DNA of 64,000 nt from Psilocybe azurescens. Taxonomy: Eukaryota; Basidiomycota; Agaricomycetes; Agaricales; Agrocybaceae. The stretch spans positions 25,529-89,528 of the forward strand of contig JAJIRX010000619.1 of assembly GCA_023853785.1 (NCBI GenBank). Direction: 5' to 3'. Of this stretch, positions 40,912 through 52,739 are shown piece by piece. A model generated the notes under the pieces. The model did no database searches and was not told the origin of the DNA. It saw only the letters and a program-made list of their open reading frames with translations. Within the stretch, counting starts at the first letter, position 1, and every line of letters starts with the position of its first letter. The translations under genes were made by a program, and so were the position numbers.

Positions 40912-43900
40912 ATGGCTAGAGGCCCCAAAACTGACGCTAACCCTCAACAACCCAAAAGCCTTGTCTTCCCCAGTTTCGAACAGCATGCTCGCAAAACACT
41001 GCTCAACGTTCTGCGACTGACACATCATCAGTCCTATCCCTACAACGATCCCATTGTGGAAAACTCACTACTCAGGAACGAGAACGTCAACACGCAGCTT
41101 CGATGCATGAAGAAACTCCACCACCAGAACTCCCAACATCAGAGGAAATCCCATCGCCCCCCCAAGTTGAGACCTTGCCGTCGCTGCCATTGGCCTCAAC
41201 CAAAGCGCGTCCAAAACTTAAACAAAAGCGCATCAACACTACTCAGGTTGGTGTGTTTCCTGTCGTACCTCTAACCATATTTTTGACCATTCATCTCCCT
41301 CAGTCTGGGCTCCAGGAATGGCTGAACTTGCGGAATTCATGTCTGGATGAGATTCTGCGCCATGATGGCCCAGCGGATACCTCTTTCGAATGTGGAACAT
41401 GCTCAATGAATAACGCTCTGTTTAGGTGCAAGGATTGCGGCCATGGTTGTACAATGTTCTGTGACGGATGCATCATTGAAAAACACGTGGAACTGGAACT
41501 TCATCGGGTCGAGGTAAGCTGTGATATATTTATGTTGTGGGATAGGACACTGATCATCAGTTAGAAATGGAATGGATCCATTTTCGAGAAGGCACCTCTC
41601 TGCAACTTGGGTCTTAGAATCCAGCTTGGTCACGACGGTGGCCAGTGTCCCTTACCGGTTCTGGGACCACAAAATTTCATTGTTTTCGACCTCTCTGGTG
41701 CCCATCAAGTCAATGTCAACTTTTGTGGATGCCGACCCAACTATGAGCTTGATAGGCGAATGCAATTACTACGAAAACACTGGTTTCCGGCAACCACTAA
41801 ACGTCCTCAAACTGCCTTCACTTTCGACTGTCTTGACACCTTCCACAAGCTGACTTTACAAGGAAAACTAATCTCTATGACTTCTATCATGTACTCTTGC
41901 GTAGGACTGACAACGCGAATGTGTCGCCCCTCGATCGTGAGTATCTTTTGCTAAATTTTTGGTGCTATTTTACTTATATTATCTTGTAGTATCGCTACCC
42001 CGAAATGCACCACGTGTTTCGCTTATGGCGGAATCTGATGGCTTTCAAACGCGCTGGACAAGGACATGACCCCAGAGGCATTGATGCCACCCCACCAGGT
42101 GGGTTGATGGTTGAATGTCCCGCTTGCCCCCATCCAGGACGTAATCTACCCGATGATTGGCAAAGTGCGGGTCCTTTCGCGGTGCGTATCTCTTGGTTCT
42201 CTTAATTTTGGCTATAACTTATCTTCACATTAAGGTACTTGTATATTCTTTATCTCACTATTGATGCGAACTTCAAGCTCAAAGGGAAGGACCGCCAAAA
42301 TCACTGATGTCGATCTTGCACCTGGGCTTGGCGCATTCGTAAATGAAACAGAGTACCAGGACTTCCTTAAGGACTATGTTGATCAACCAGAGGTATTTAA
42401 CTTTGTACTTTCTTCCAGATTAAAGGGCGATTGTTAATTTAATCTGCTGATTTGTAGATTAATACTTGCGACTCTGAGCATGACGCTCTTGTGAGGGCAA
42501 GCATTCGGAGAACACCGGGTTATGCAGTTACAGGTTTGGGCCTTGTTGTTTGTTCGGCGCCCACGTTATGGTTTGTAGAAATGGTGCAGGAGACTTGCAG
42601 AAGGGGGAGAAGTACGTCTATTTTTGATCCAAAATCATATCCAACTCACTGAATTGTTTTTAGATATTGTAATATGGACTTCATTGCATTATCAGCTGTA
42701 ATTGGCATTGTACTATTGTGGATTGTTTTCACATACGATATTGGCTGCCAATGGTCAAAAAACTTTGCTTCACGAATGGAAGACTTCCCCGAGAACATGA
42801 GGATATCTAATTACACCCAAGTCAATATTGCGATTCCGAGCTGGCATATCCAGGGTCATGGTCCGAAATCCCAGTGTAATTTTAACTTGGCCTACAAGAA
42901 AGGTGCTGGCTGGACCTGTGGCTGACGAAATTGAGGGAAGTTGGTCACATACCAACCCTTTGGCTGCGAGTGTTCGCGAAATGGGGCCGGGTGCGCACCA
43001 TGAGACCCTCAACAATCATTGGAATGGCTGGAACTTTCGAAAGATGACAGGGCTCCGTAAGCTCACTGTATTTTTTTTTTGTAGAACATCTTACTAATAT
43101 TATTACCAGGAACTTCATTGCGAAAAAATTCACAGAGGCTGCAGCCATGAACGAGACACACGAAGCTGCATATGAGCAACACACCGCTACATTCTCTGTG
43201 GACATTATTCAAAGATGGGAGAAGAAGGTGGAGAAATGGGAAGATAATCCACGTGTCCCGAATCCCTATGCTGAGCCATCATTAGGTATGATTTCCTTGA
43301 CATTTTAACGGGTGCTTTTGCTGACAAAATATAGAGGTTACGGTTCAAGATGTTCGCCTGGAGCTTGCAAAGGAAGAAGCCGCTGAGCGCCTCAGCCAGC
43401 CACCTTCCAAACCAGAAGGTTTCAATGACGGGCTTTCTAGTAACAGGTCTGGAGCTTGAAGAAAGACAGTAAGTTTCATTATTACCTGCGCTATATTTTA
43501 TTCTAACTAAAAGATCCAGGTACAACCTTTGTCTCGGGATCTCTGAGCAGAAGGCTAAGACTAGCAAGCAAAAGGCTGATATCCAAGAGAAGCGTAATGC
43601 TCTTCAACGGCAAATTACCAACTGGCAACAGGCACAGGTTGTGTACACACCCCATGCAGCAACCATGATTGCCCAAACATCACCTCAGCCAGATGATTCC
43701 CAAGCCGAGTTGGCCGGAAATGTGCCCCTCCACCTTCCGTCGTCCTTCCCAAACCAAGTTCGCTCTCTCTCAGAAATGAAACGTGTTTGTGGTATGGAAC
43801 GACGACTGCGTTATGCCCAAGCACATGACGCTTTGGCTCAAATATCGCCGTCAGCGGCGCATAATACAGGGTTTGTGGCAATTCAAAAGATCAACGTGTC

Positions 43901-44580
43901 AGGGACAGGAAATCGACCAAACACGCAGCTACTCACCACCTACAAGGGGCTTTCTGGTAAAGTTACACGTGCTGCTCACAAATACCGGACGGCCGTTGCT
44001 GCTCTTTGGATCCCTCGATCCAGAAGGCAAATGGAGAGAGGAATTGAAGGAATTGCGCCCGGGAGGACATACGTGGTCCTGGGAAGGATCCAGAGGATTC
44101 AAATGGTCATTATGTCATGTCCTGGATTTGGGCAACGCGGAAAGCAGACACTACAACACTAACGACGGAGGCCGAGTTCAATGAGTGCATGCGTGTTGAG
44201 TGGACCAAGGCAAGAGCGTGTATGATGAGGTGGCAGAAAGAGTATGCAATCATTCAGGAAGAGATGCGGAGGGTAGTTATGTGGTTCAAGTGGAAGGCAG
44301 AGTGGTGGGTACAGCAGGCAGCACGTCGAGAAAACGCCAAACCCAATATTTTGAGGGGGTTTCAGCTTACGCATACAAGCAGGCTGATCTTATGTGGCGT
44401 ATGGCGATTTGTTGTGCGCTGGACTGGCTGCCGACTTTAGCCAATAAGAAGATCCAGCCACTATGGGGTGCCAAGTATGCAACTGAGGTGGCCGCATGGC
44501 AGAAGAAGAGGCCGAGACCAAAGAAAACATCGCACAAGGTGATGACGTTGAGGTATTGGACCATGATGATGGGTTAGACG
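40912..44580 (+). pseudogene. KDZ transposase with N-terminal CxC2 cysteine cluster (degenerate)
   Basis: Start ATG 40912 (MARGPKTDANPQQPKS). The CxC2 zinc cluster lies at 41380-41500: CGTCSMN..FRCKDCGHG..MFCDGC. After an intron (41515-41557) come LGLRIQLGHDGGQCPLP, NFIVFDLSGAHQVNVNFCGC and FPATTKRPQTAFTFDCLD (41600-41840). Then MHHVFRLWRNLMAFKRAGQG and VECPACPHPGRNLPDDW (42004-42170), the first catalytic Asp region TIDANFKLKGKDR (near 42265), second Asp YDIGCQWSKN (42734 onward), WHIQGHG, and the Glu box DEIEGSWSHTNPLAASVREM (near 42920-42980). The C-terminal part has a coiled stretch and MSWIWATRK (near 44117). Frame shifts near 41080, 42290, 42530-42600, 42920 and in 43450-44200 indicate decay, although some may be unrecognised introns. 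It moves the element by DDE-type chemistry in intact relatives. Confidence 0.82.
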
Positions 44581-44689
44581 TTGAAGAAATGCCCTCGGAT
44601 ATCGAGGGATGACGAAGGTGTCAATCCGGAAGCACTAGTTTTTGATTTCGATGATGACTAGTATTCACAAATATAGACTAGAACAAAAT

Positions 44690-46200
44690 ATGATAGGCAT
44701 GAGGAACAGGATGAAGTAAATACCTAGTATTCAATGATGAAATGTCTGCCATGAGCGAATGAAAGGACAAAGCACAGACAAGGAAGAAGTATTGGATTGA
44801 AAGAGTACAAATGAAATGGACCACGATAAGAATGAGATGCTGATTGAAGCCCCTACCCAGAGAGAATGAAGCAGTGATTGAAAGAGTTGCCCTAAGTGAA
44901 TGAAATTATGATTGAAATAAGTAGCAGTAAGGATGATATATCAAATGAAACATGCACTGTTAATGAATGAAGTTGCAATTGAAATGATCATGGTATGGAT
45001 GATGTTGCAATTGATAGAGGCACTGTGAACGGATGAAATCATAATGAAATGAGCAGGAGGATGGATAAGATTGTGAATGAAATGCATACCGTTGATGAAT
45101 GAAGTCATGATTGAAAGGGATCGTGGTAGGAATGAAGTTGCGGTTGAAGGAGGTGCCATGGAAGGATGAAATTGTGATGAAATGAGCCGTAGCATGGATG
45201 AGATTGCGATTGAAACATGTACCAATAGTAAACGAAGGAGTAATTGAAAGAGGTCACGGTAAGGGTGAGGTAGTGATTGAAAGAGTTGTCATGAGGAGTG
45301 AAAGGGAAAATGAAGCAACCAGTGGCAAGGATGAGGTTGGAAAAGTTCCGTGAAGCAATGAAGCTGTAAATGAAATGATCCACAGTAACAATGAAGTCAT
45401 GATTGAAACACTTACCATGAAGGAGTGAAGCTGTGATTGAAGCAATCGCAGTAAGGATGAGGCAGTGATTGAAAGAGTCATTGTGGGGAGTGAAAGGGAA
45501 ATTAAAGCAATCAGTGGCAAGGATGAGGTTGGACAAGCTGGCGATTGAAAAGGTGCCGTGAAGCAATGAAGCTGCAAATGAAATGATCCACAGTAATGAT
45601 GAAGTCATGATTGAAATGCTTACCGTGATGGAGTGAAGCTGCAATTGAAGCAATCGCAGTAAGGATAAGACCCTGAATGAAAAAGGCACCAGGAGGGATG
45701 AGGTTGCAAATGATGAAGGCAGCAGTGGCAATTGAAAGATGCACCATGATAGATGAAAAGGCGGATGAAAAGCCAGTGGTAAGGATGAAAAAGCCAGTGG
45801 TAGGGGTAAGACAGTGAATGAAAGAAGTGCCATGAGGGATGAAGTCTGAAATGATCGATGCAGTGGATGAGTGATGATGATTGAAAGAGGTGGCGGCAAG
45901 AATGAGTGATGAAAGAGCCACCGTAAGGTGATAAAGCTTTAAATGAAACAACCCCCGGTAATAATGAAATTTTGATTGAAAGACTTACTGAAGGAATGAA
46001 GTTGGGAATGAAAGTAACACGGTAAGAATGAAACATGATTGAAAGAGACACTGTTGGCATATGAAGCTGCGATTGAAATAATCACCTAATGGGAATGAAA
46101 GAAAAGGGTAGTCCTTGTCGGCAGCGATGGAAAGAAAAATGAAGAGCAGCCTTAATGAAATAGATGCGGTGAATGAAAGAAAAACTGTTTCATTCATTCA
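44690..46200 (-). repeat. Right sub-terminal TGAATGAAA/TGATTGAAA array
   Basis: Inverse partner of 34765-35880. The words GAATGAAA, GATTGAAA and GTAAGGATGA recur at irregular 25-60 base steps for about 1.5 kb. It ends in the right terminal repeat. It is purine-rich on the plus strand; open minus frames are artefacts. Confidence 0.85.
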
Positions 46201-46227
46201 CGGTAGCTAAGCAGGATTGCTCACGGC
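46169..46227 (-). repeat. Right terminal inverted repeat core of the KDZ element
   Basis: 59 bases identical to the inverse of 34751-34809. The outer 36 bases to 46263 match the left outer part imperfectly and end in GTAGCTAC. Confidence 0.9.
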
Positions 46228-46314
46228 AGCTACCGTGATTTCATCGATGGAGATTGTAGCTACTATTGATCCGTCAACGATCCACCCGAAGATGCCGGCC
46301 TTATCCTGACACAC

Positions 46315-46999
46315 ATGGTGCGTGCTGGGTGGGCCAAGGGACTCAAGACTAGTGTCATTGCCTTTGATGTCGCTCAGGTCTTCCCATCACTCAATCATGA
46401 GGTTCTCATGGCTATCCTTCGGAAGCTAGGGTTTAGCGACAATGTCGTTAAATTCTTCTCCCATTATCTGGTCGGTCGCTCTCACGCGAGTATGCGTGGG
46501 GCGACTTCATCTCTGACCTCCGCCAGGCAGATGTAGGAGTGGGACAGGGCAGAGCCCTGTCCCCAGTCCCTCTGCTCTCTACCTTACCCTTATTATGAGG
46601 CTGTTCGAGCTGGATCCACTCACTCGTGGGTGTTTCTTGCTCTCATATGTTGATGATGGCACCCTTGTGGTGCAATCAAAGTCCCTCCTCGATAACTGTG
46701 AAGCCCTTAAGAGGGCTTATGGTGTCATATTCGAATTGTTCAAAAAATTTGGACTTGCACTCAAGCACGACAAGTCAGAAGTATTCCACTTTGACCGGTC
46801 GCACTCAAAAGACAATCCTCCTGTTGATCTGGGCTATGCTCCGTATACCGGCACAACCCCTCTCAAACCCAAGCTGTATTGGCGGTACTTGGGTTTTTAC
46901 TTTGATCCCAAGCTCACCTTCACTGAGCATGTCCGCTACTACTCTACTAAGGCTCTGTCGACCGTCAAGGCGATGAAGATGCTTGGTAGCTCCACCTGA
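46315..46999 (+). pseudogene. LINE copy D reverse transcriptase (3' half)
   Basis: It reads KTSVIAFDVAQVFPSLNHEV (motif A, FDVAQFF-like), then, after a frame shift near 46500-46590, a clean frame with LLSYVDDGTLVVQSKSLLDN. The YVDD active site is intact (46645-46660), unlike copies B and C. It ends at KAMKMLGSST-stop at 46999, where a TGA interrupts ORF2; copies B and C also have a stop (TGA) here. Confidence 0.87.
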
Positions 47000-47345
47000 G
47001 GTCTGCACCCTGTTCAGAAGCGCGTCCTCTATCATGCCTGCGTACTTCCTATAGTTACGTATGGTTTTCGTCTTTGGTACTTTGCAGCTGCCCGCTGCAA
47101 AGGTGCCCTCCATCATCTCTCTGTAATGCAGCGTTCGCTGCGTTGTGGATCACTGGTGCATTCTGCACTTCTCCAACTGGTGGTGTGGAGGCCCTAGCGG
47201 GCCTCCCCCCATCAATCTTCTTCTTCGTCATCTATCTGAGTGAGCCGATTATCGGTTTGCCACCCTGACCCCGACACATCCTGTGAGAGCCTTCCTCTGC
47301 TTTAATTGCGGCACTATCACGCCGCACCCTTCTCTTCGATCCAGA

Positions 47346-47953
47346 CTATGTCTGAACTGGAAATCTTCCGCACTAGTGGGACTCTTTTCGAGTCTGACAC
47401 TAATGTTCTTGCTCTGACGGAGACCTTACTCCCGATGAACCCGCTTTCACGACCGGGTGTCCGACTCATGGACCGCTTTGCAGACCAAGTCCACTTTGAT
47501 GACTGCAAGATTTCTCGTGGCGATGCCGACAAGGAATTGAAGCATCACACCAAACACCTCGATAAGCTCCAGGACAAGATCTCGGAGAATATCGGGACAT
47601 ATTATGAAGGGACAGATGCTAGTGTGCCCCTCTCAGGACGGTATCAAGCCATTGCGGCCTCCATCCTGTTCAGCAGCGGAGCTGAGCGCTGGCGTGCTCG
47701 GCATGTCGCAGGTAAAATTACCGCCCCTGATGCGGAACTATATGCCATCCGTTCTGCGATTGTCAATGCGATCTCGCGTGACGATTGCATGGACATTTTC
47801 ATATTCACGGACTCGATGGCTTCTGCCCGTCGAGCTGTCAATCCCTCTATCCACTCCGGACAGGGCCACTCTGTGGCTGTCTGTGAGGCTCTTCAGACTT
47901 GGTTCACCCGCAAGGATGGCCAGTCAATCACCTTTGTGTATGTCCCCTCGTGA
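47346..47953 (+). pseudogene. LINE copy D RNase H domain
   Basis: A single open segment from the start of the linker (MSELEIFRTSGTLFES) through MDRFADQVHFDDCKISRGDA, GTDASVPLSGRYQAIAASIL, DAELYAIRSAIVNAI and IFIFTDSMASARRAVN to TFVYVPS-stop. Its acidic residues are as expected. It is the longest intact RNase H frame in the window. It is still separated from RT by stops near 47000-47340. Confidence 0.85.
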
Positions 47954-47999
47954 TTGCAGTGGGACCTGCATTATAAAGCACACGAGTATGCAACCAAAC

Positions 48000-48480
48000 T
48001 CAAAGTCGCACTGGGCCCACGCCCAGCTACATCTTTGACAGCCTGCGCATGCAGGTTGCCCTCTCTGCGGGCGCTTCCTGGAATATCATGTTTCAGGACC
48101 CCAAATATCGAGGCCGGAACTTTCTCCACCTCAAGACCATCGACAGGGCGGTTGCTCAGCCTGGGGGCAAAGACAACCCCTGGGTCCACTTCGCGAACAT
48201 GAGCTCTCCACAGCTCTACACACACATGTGTAGGTGTATTCTGAATCATGCACCCATCGGGTCTTATTGTTCCTGATTCAACCTCAACAATGGTCATACA
48301 TCGTGCCTGTGTGGGTGTCCGTGGGAAACCCACACGCATATCCTTACTTGCAAGAAGACTTATCGTCCTCCCAAGGCATGTGAGCTTAGGCAGCCGACTA
48401 CGTTGTGCTACCTTCACTCATTTTGGAGACGAACCCGAAAGTGTTTGCCTTCCGCTTGGCTCCCCTTGCGGGCGTTGGTT
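48000..48480 (+). pseudogene. LINE copy D C-terminal zinc-finger region
   Basis: Homologous to 19846-20250: RGRNFLHLKTIDRAVAQPGG, then a frame break at GSYCS-stop (48276). In another frame follow the CLCGCPWET..-like Cys/His segment and LRQPTTLCYLHSF. The 3'UTR continues to 49060. Confidence 0.7.
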
Positions 48481-49080
48481 GACAACTGACGTTGGGCATT
48501 GTGGGGGAGTCCTCGTTCGGCGGTCTTGATTGGCATGGGCCAATTATCCGCTTGGCTCATGGTTGTTTGGTTGATCTGGGGGTAGACCATTTCGGTGGGG
48601 CTTGTTCGCCACTCGCCCGGTGTTCAACTCACTACCTTCACCCAGGACCTGGGCCACGTTCACGGATGGCGTCGAGTATGTGGGAACCAGGGAGAGCTGG
48701 TACCGCTAGTCTCGGCTGCTGGACTTGGGCACCCCCTGCCCTTGTTAGTTATCTCCTGCTGGTGTTGCTTTCGCTCCACCCCAGGCTTCATAAGACTAGG
48801 GTTACTCCTAGTCTATATCCCGCAAGGTTGTTCTTTGTAGATAGGTTCATTTCTTTGTTTCCTCCTTTGCATCGAGGTTGGCGTTACATCCCCACAGTAG
48901 CTACCCTGTTATGTGTTCAGCATGGTCATTTATCGTAGGCTTCAGTGTTTCCAACGGACTCTTAGTAGCTTCGGCGAAAAGTTTCTTAGTAGTTACCTGG
49001 TCGGGCATTTGTACTTAGCGACCGGACTGCTTTTGCGCACCGGTATACAAATTGATGATTTAAAAATAAAAAAAATAAAA

Positions 49081-49555
49081 ATGGTGTTTGGGATTCTTGG
49101 AGACGCTGATCGCAGATTGGTTGTCAATGTGAAGAGTGGAAGGCTTATCAATGTGGTAGCCAAATTCGTGCAGAATGTTGCGCATCCATGCTATCTCCTT
49201 GCCTGCTTCAACAGCTGCAATGAACTCTGCTTCAGTGGTAGAAAGCGCAACAATTCCTTGCAGTTTGCTGCTCCAGCCAACTGCACCACCAGCCATAATC
49301 GTCACATAACCATCTGTAGAGCGTCCAGTGTCTTTGCAGTCACCATGAGATGCATTGCAGTAGGTGCTGAACATGTCTAGACCCAGCTTGCCCGAGTAGT
49401 GCAGCTTGTGCTCAAGCGTACCCTTCAAATAGCGCAATAGGTGTTTGACTGCTGCCCAGTGTTTTGGACCAGGATTGCTGTTAAAGCGTGCCAGATAGGC
49501 AATAACATGTGCAATGTCACTGCGGGTCATTGAGGCGAGATATTGAAGTGAACCG
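49081..49555 (-). pseudogene. copia RNase H fragment between LINE D and copia-4
   Basis: Minus strand: MTRSDIAHVIAYLARFNSNP, LGLDMFSTYCNASHGDCKDT, STTEAEFIAAVEAGKEIAWM, HIDNQSAISVSKNPKHH. The YCNAS substitution is shared with copia-1. It is cut by the copia-4 LTR at 49556. Confidence 0.87.
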
Positions 49556-49930
49556 TGTTAAAACTGCATTTCATACTTCTATCTATAGATCATGTAATCT
49601 GATCTTTATCATGATTACATCAGCATTGTTGATCTTTATCTATTTGATGCTCCAGATCTTTATCTTGATTCTTATCATCTATATGATGTCTATCAACTTC
49701 CTTTTGGGTTTAGATCTGTACCACATAGTATATAAAGACTTGTAGTTCAGTGCCAGAAGTCCCCAGTTACTCACTTAGGACTTCAGGCAAGTAGTTAGGT
49801 CTTATGTCTAATATATCCCAGTTACTCACTTAGGATTTCAGACGCTTATAGCTCGCTTGTCCCTGTGCCCATAGTTCTATAACTTGGTCACCAAGTGTCT
49901 CACGTGTTCCCGAGCTCGCCTGCTTTAACA
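49556..49930 (+). repeat. copia-4 5' LTR (375 bp)
   Basis: Starts TGTTAAAACTGCATTTCATA and ends TTTAACA. TATATAAAG at 49729-49737 is a plausible TATA box. Two boxes CAGTTACTCACTTAGGA (near 49765 and 49820) match the tandem boxes of the 252-bp LTR family. The 5-base left flank is AACCG; no right-hand partner is in the window because the element is truncated. Confidence 0.88.
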
Positions 49931-49941
49931 GGTTATGGGCC
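49931..49941 (+). promoter_or_regulatory. copia-4 primer-binding site
   Basis: GGTTATGGGCC directly after the LTR, as in the other copia elements here. Confidence 0.75.
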
Positions 49942-50327
49942 TCGCACTCTAAGCGCTCCAATTCAGTGTTTCATGAACCAAGTCCCTTTTGCTTAGTTTC
50001 TCAAAACGGTCACTATAGTTCTTTTTCTTTTATACCTCTGCCAGGCCCAGCCATACATTGCTGCTGCTAGTAGAGAAGGACAAGTACACATTACATGACT
50101 TGCCAACTTGGTTTAACCATACGAACGCGGACGGTTCCCGAGTTATATACATTTTCATTAAAACTTTTAAACTAGGCTAGTTAACACTTCACACTCAAAC
50201 TTGCGTTCGCATTACACTCCGAGCTCAGGACATTGTCAAACTCGTTCACATACATCCTCGCTCATCTATACACCTCTTGCCACTCATACAACTTCATCCG
50301 ACATTACCTCACTCCACATTTCACAAT

Positions 50328-51700
50328 ATGCCAAATGATCTCCAAATCCCTCATTTGAATGCTACCAATTATAAAACACTTGGTCTGGTCTCATGACTGC
50401 CTATCTCCAATCTAAAGGGATATGGCGCATAGTCAGCGGTGCTAAGACACAGCCTTTGCTCTCTGGCATCCCGACTGCTGGGGAGCTCGCTGCGCTTGAA
50501 TTGTACCATGAGAACCGTGATAAAGCATGTGGGATGACCTACTTGCATTTGGACAATAATCAGAAGATCCATGTGGAGGCTGTCAAGGATGATCCCATTC
50601 AAATGTGGGATGCACTCAAGGCTGTTCATCAGCAAAAGCACCCTGAAAACAGATTCAATGCATATGATGATCTGTTCTCCATCCGAAAGAAGTAAGGTGA
50701 AAACCTACAAACTCTGATCAATAGAGTAGAACAAGCTGTTTTGTTCATTCAGCAACTTAGGCCCAAGGACTTTGACTTGGCCAAGTTAGATGAAGAGCTT
50801 GCATCTCTCACATTGATTAGAGCTCTCCCAGATGAGTACAATACATTTGCATTGTCACTCCTCCTTTTGGACAAGATGGACAAGGCTACTATTCACCAGG
50901 CCTTTGTCACTGAGGACATACAACATTGTCGCTGCGCTTCTGATATGCCTGCAGTTGCTACTGCATTCCAAACCACTCCTGCACCTTCTGCTTCAAAGCA
51001 AAAGTGCGCATTTTGCGATATGAGCAATCATGTCATGGACAAGTGCCACAAGTTCATAAATGCGCAGAAGGAGGCTAAGGAGCGTGTTAAGAATGCTCGC
51101 AAAGGCAACAGGGCAAATAAGGCTCAAGAGGCTACCAGTGAGGATAAAGAGTCCAAAGACATGGAATTTGCTGGAAATGCAAGTGCTCTTAATACCGATG
51201 TTCCCTCTTTTCCACACACTCCACTGACTATGATTGGATTGCAGACACAGGGGCGACTTCTCATATGACCCCTCATCGCGAATTGGGTATGAAATTATGC
51301 CCCTCACGCATACCAATCAAGTTAGCAGATGAAAGAGTTATTTATTCTGCTGGAGTGGGCACTGTGTTCTTTGAACCAGTTGTAAATGGAAAGAAGGCTC
51401 AAAGCGTCGAGTTAACAAGAGTATTACATGTACCAGATCTCTGTAACAATCTGTTGTCCGTTCTGTATTTAACAAAGCACAAGGGCTTCAACATCACAAC
51501 TGATGCCCAACATATGAATTTCTATCGCAAGACAGCTCACCTGTTCTCTGCTGATATTAAGACATCCATCTGCGCTTTGTTGAACGGTACTACAGTCCCA
51601 ATATCGGAGTCTGCATTTGTTTCAGCCAATTCCACTCTACCTCTTGATATCACTCTGTGGCATCACTGTTTTGCACATCATAGCTATCACTCCAGCGAAG
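50328..51700 (+). pseudogene. copia-4 gag, protease and GAG-pre-integrase
   Basis: Start ATG 50328 (MPNDLQIPHLNATNYKT), 398 bases after the LTR. UBN2-type gag follows: TAYLQSKGIWRIVSGAKTQP, DPIQMWDALKAVHQQKHPEN, FNAYDDLFSIRKK-stop-GENLQ, LRPKDFDLAKLDEELASLTL, ALPDEYNTFALSLLLLDKMD. The zinc knuckle is CAFCDMSNHVMDKC (CX2CX4HX4C, near 51008). Protease has the motif ADTGATSHMTPHREL (near 51240-51280, frame shift just before). Then LHVPDLCNNLLSVLYLTKHK and the pre-integrase LWHHCFAHHSY (near 51655-51690), where copia homology stops. A TAA at 50693 and shifts at 50390 and 51240 inactivate it. Gag is better preserved here than in copia-2. Confidence 0.87.
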
Positions 51701-52137
51701 TCCAGCCTTTCAGGTCACCTGAAAATTAGACTAATAATTGAAAAATAGACCTACATTTCTTTCTCCCTTAAAGGTTGAATAAAAATCTAAATTTTAGACA
51801 ATCCGAAATGTCCAACAATAAATGGATCTTATATTCACTTTTTAGGCACCCCGAGAAGTCAACCCGAAAACAAAAGGCTCAGTCGTCCTTATTTGTCAAA
51901 CAATTAGAAAACTTTAAGCACCATTTTAAGTGAGGTTGATTTTCTGATCATAAGTCACTCTGAAAACGGGGCTGAGATATCTCAATTCAGTATAGTTTCC
52001 AGTTAAGATGAAAATTTGAAAATGAATACAAATTTAATTCATACTGAAAAATGACCTAAGTAGCTAATTTTCGTGCCTAAACAAATAAATTGTACACTGA
52101 TCATACGGGTATCCGACACCAATCGTCCGAAGTACAA
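51701..52137. other. AT-rich DNA after the copia-4 break
   Basis: Homology to copia ends near 51697 (GCTATCACTCC). The next 430 bases are AT-rich, with no ORF or recognised repeat. GAAGTCCAG and GAAAATTAGAC words occur but no structure could be established. Confidence 0.5.
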
Positions 52138-52544
52138 TTAGGTGGCCGCCTTCACTGCCGATGGTGTATTTTTCCTTTTGGCCTGGGCAGCGGAGCTCTT
52201 CAGGGATGCCTGGATTGCAATGTCCAATGGCCAGGCTGTCTCATAGCTCTCGATGACAGGAAAGCGTGCAGAAATCTGGGAATGTGAAGAGCAAATTATT
52301 ACAGAGTAGGAAACAGAATCGAAGCCATAATCACATACCTCAGCTCGTACTAAATTCAACTTTGCGGGGTCTTGATCTTTAAAGCATACATTCGTGCCCA
52401 GGTGCTGTTTGCAAGACTGATTAACCATGGCCTGATTCGAACATGAGTATAGAACAATGCAACTTGAATTAAGGGCTTACCTTGAAGTCCTTGTAAACTG
52501 CTGGCTCCCAATTGAGGAGCGACTCCAAATTCTGCGTGCAGCAT
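52138..52544 (-). CDS. Small intron-containing gene or 3' exons of a gene, unknown function
   Basis: Three exons on the minus strand joined by GT..AG introns. Exon one reads ESLLNWEPAVYKDFK and ends with a GTAAGC donor near 52480. Exon two reads AMVNQSCKQHLGTNVCFKDQ then DPAKLNLVRAE (52428-52340), with a GTATGT donor. Exon three reads ISARFPVIESYETAWPLDIA..QAKRKNTPSAVKAAT-stop (to 52138). Phase is kept at both junctions. A stop lies just upstream of the first exon in this frame (TAA near 52548), so the true start may be in an earlier exon or the gene is a remnant. I have seen similar mushroom hypothetical proteins but know no function. Confidence 0.55.
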
Positions 52545-52739
52545 CTTTAGGGCGCTCGATCTTGGACTATTTCACGGGCATTGGAGTGTTTTGAGCTGGA
52601 GTGTTTCGAGACGTTACGTTGCTGGGCTCCGGAGATAGGCTGGAGCGGACTGATGATGGTGGTGAGGAGAGGGGCTGGTACTTTGGCAGCGGACTAAGCC
52701 AGCGAGTTCTGTAGGTGCGGATGGTGGATATTCCAGCGG

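Larger units (their letters stand above)
34716..46263 (+). mobile_element. ~11.5-kb inverted-repeat element carrying KDZ transposase and cargo
   Basis: Ends are inverted copies. A 59-bp identical core (34751-34809 and 46169-46227) begins GCCGTGAGCAATCCTGCTTA, with a weaker outer extension that reaches GTAGCTAC at 34716-34723 and 46256-46263. GTAGCTAC is a palindrome and could be the element end or an 8-bp target duplication. Inside, in order: a sub-terminal array, a spacer with a direct repeat, a minus-strand cargo gene, a plus-strand cargo gene, the KDZ transposase and the opposing array. KDZ elements are known to be large, with cargo and 8-bp duplications; assignment to one unit is inferred from the inverted ends. 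The outer flanks are two different LINE fragments in opposite orientation. Confidence 0.78.
46264..49080 (+). mobile_element. LINE copy D (5' cut by KDZ element)
   Basis: Plus-strand LINE from mid-RT (GATCCGTCAAC.. at 46270) to the conserved tail GGTATACAAATTGATGATTT and an A-rich tract (49060-49080). It is the best preserved at the RT active site of all copies. Its 3' end is inside copia RNase H. RT, RNase H and C-terminal parts are listed separately. Confidence 0.87.

Noticed and set aside
45105..46060. Ser/Leu/Phe-rich minus frames up to 264 codons
   Set aside because: Inverse partner of the left array, so the same artefact.
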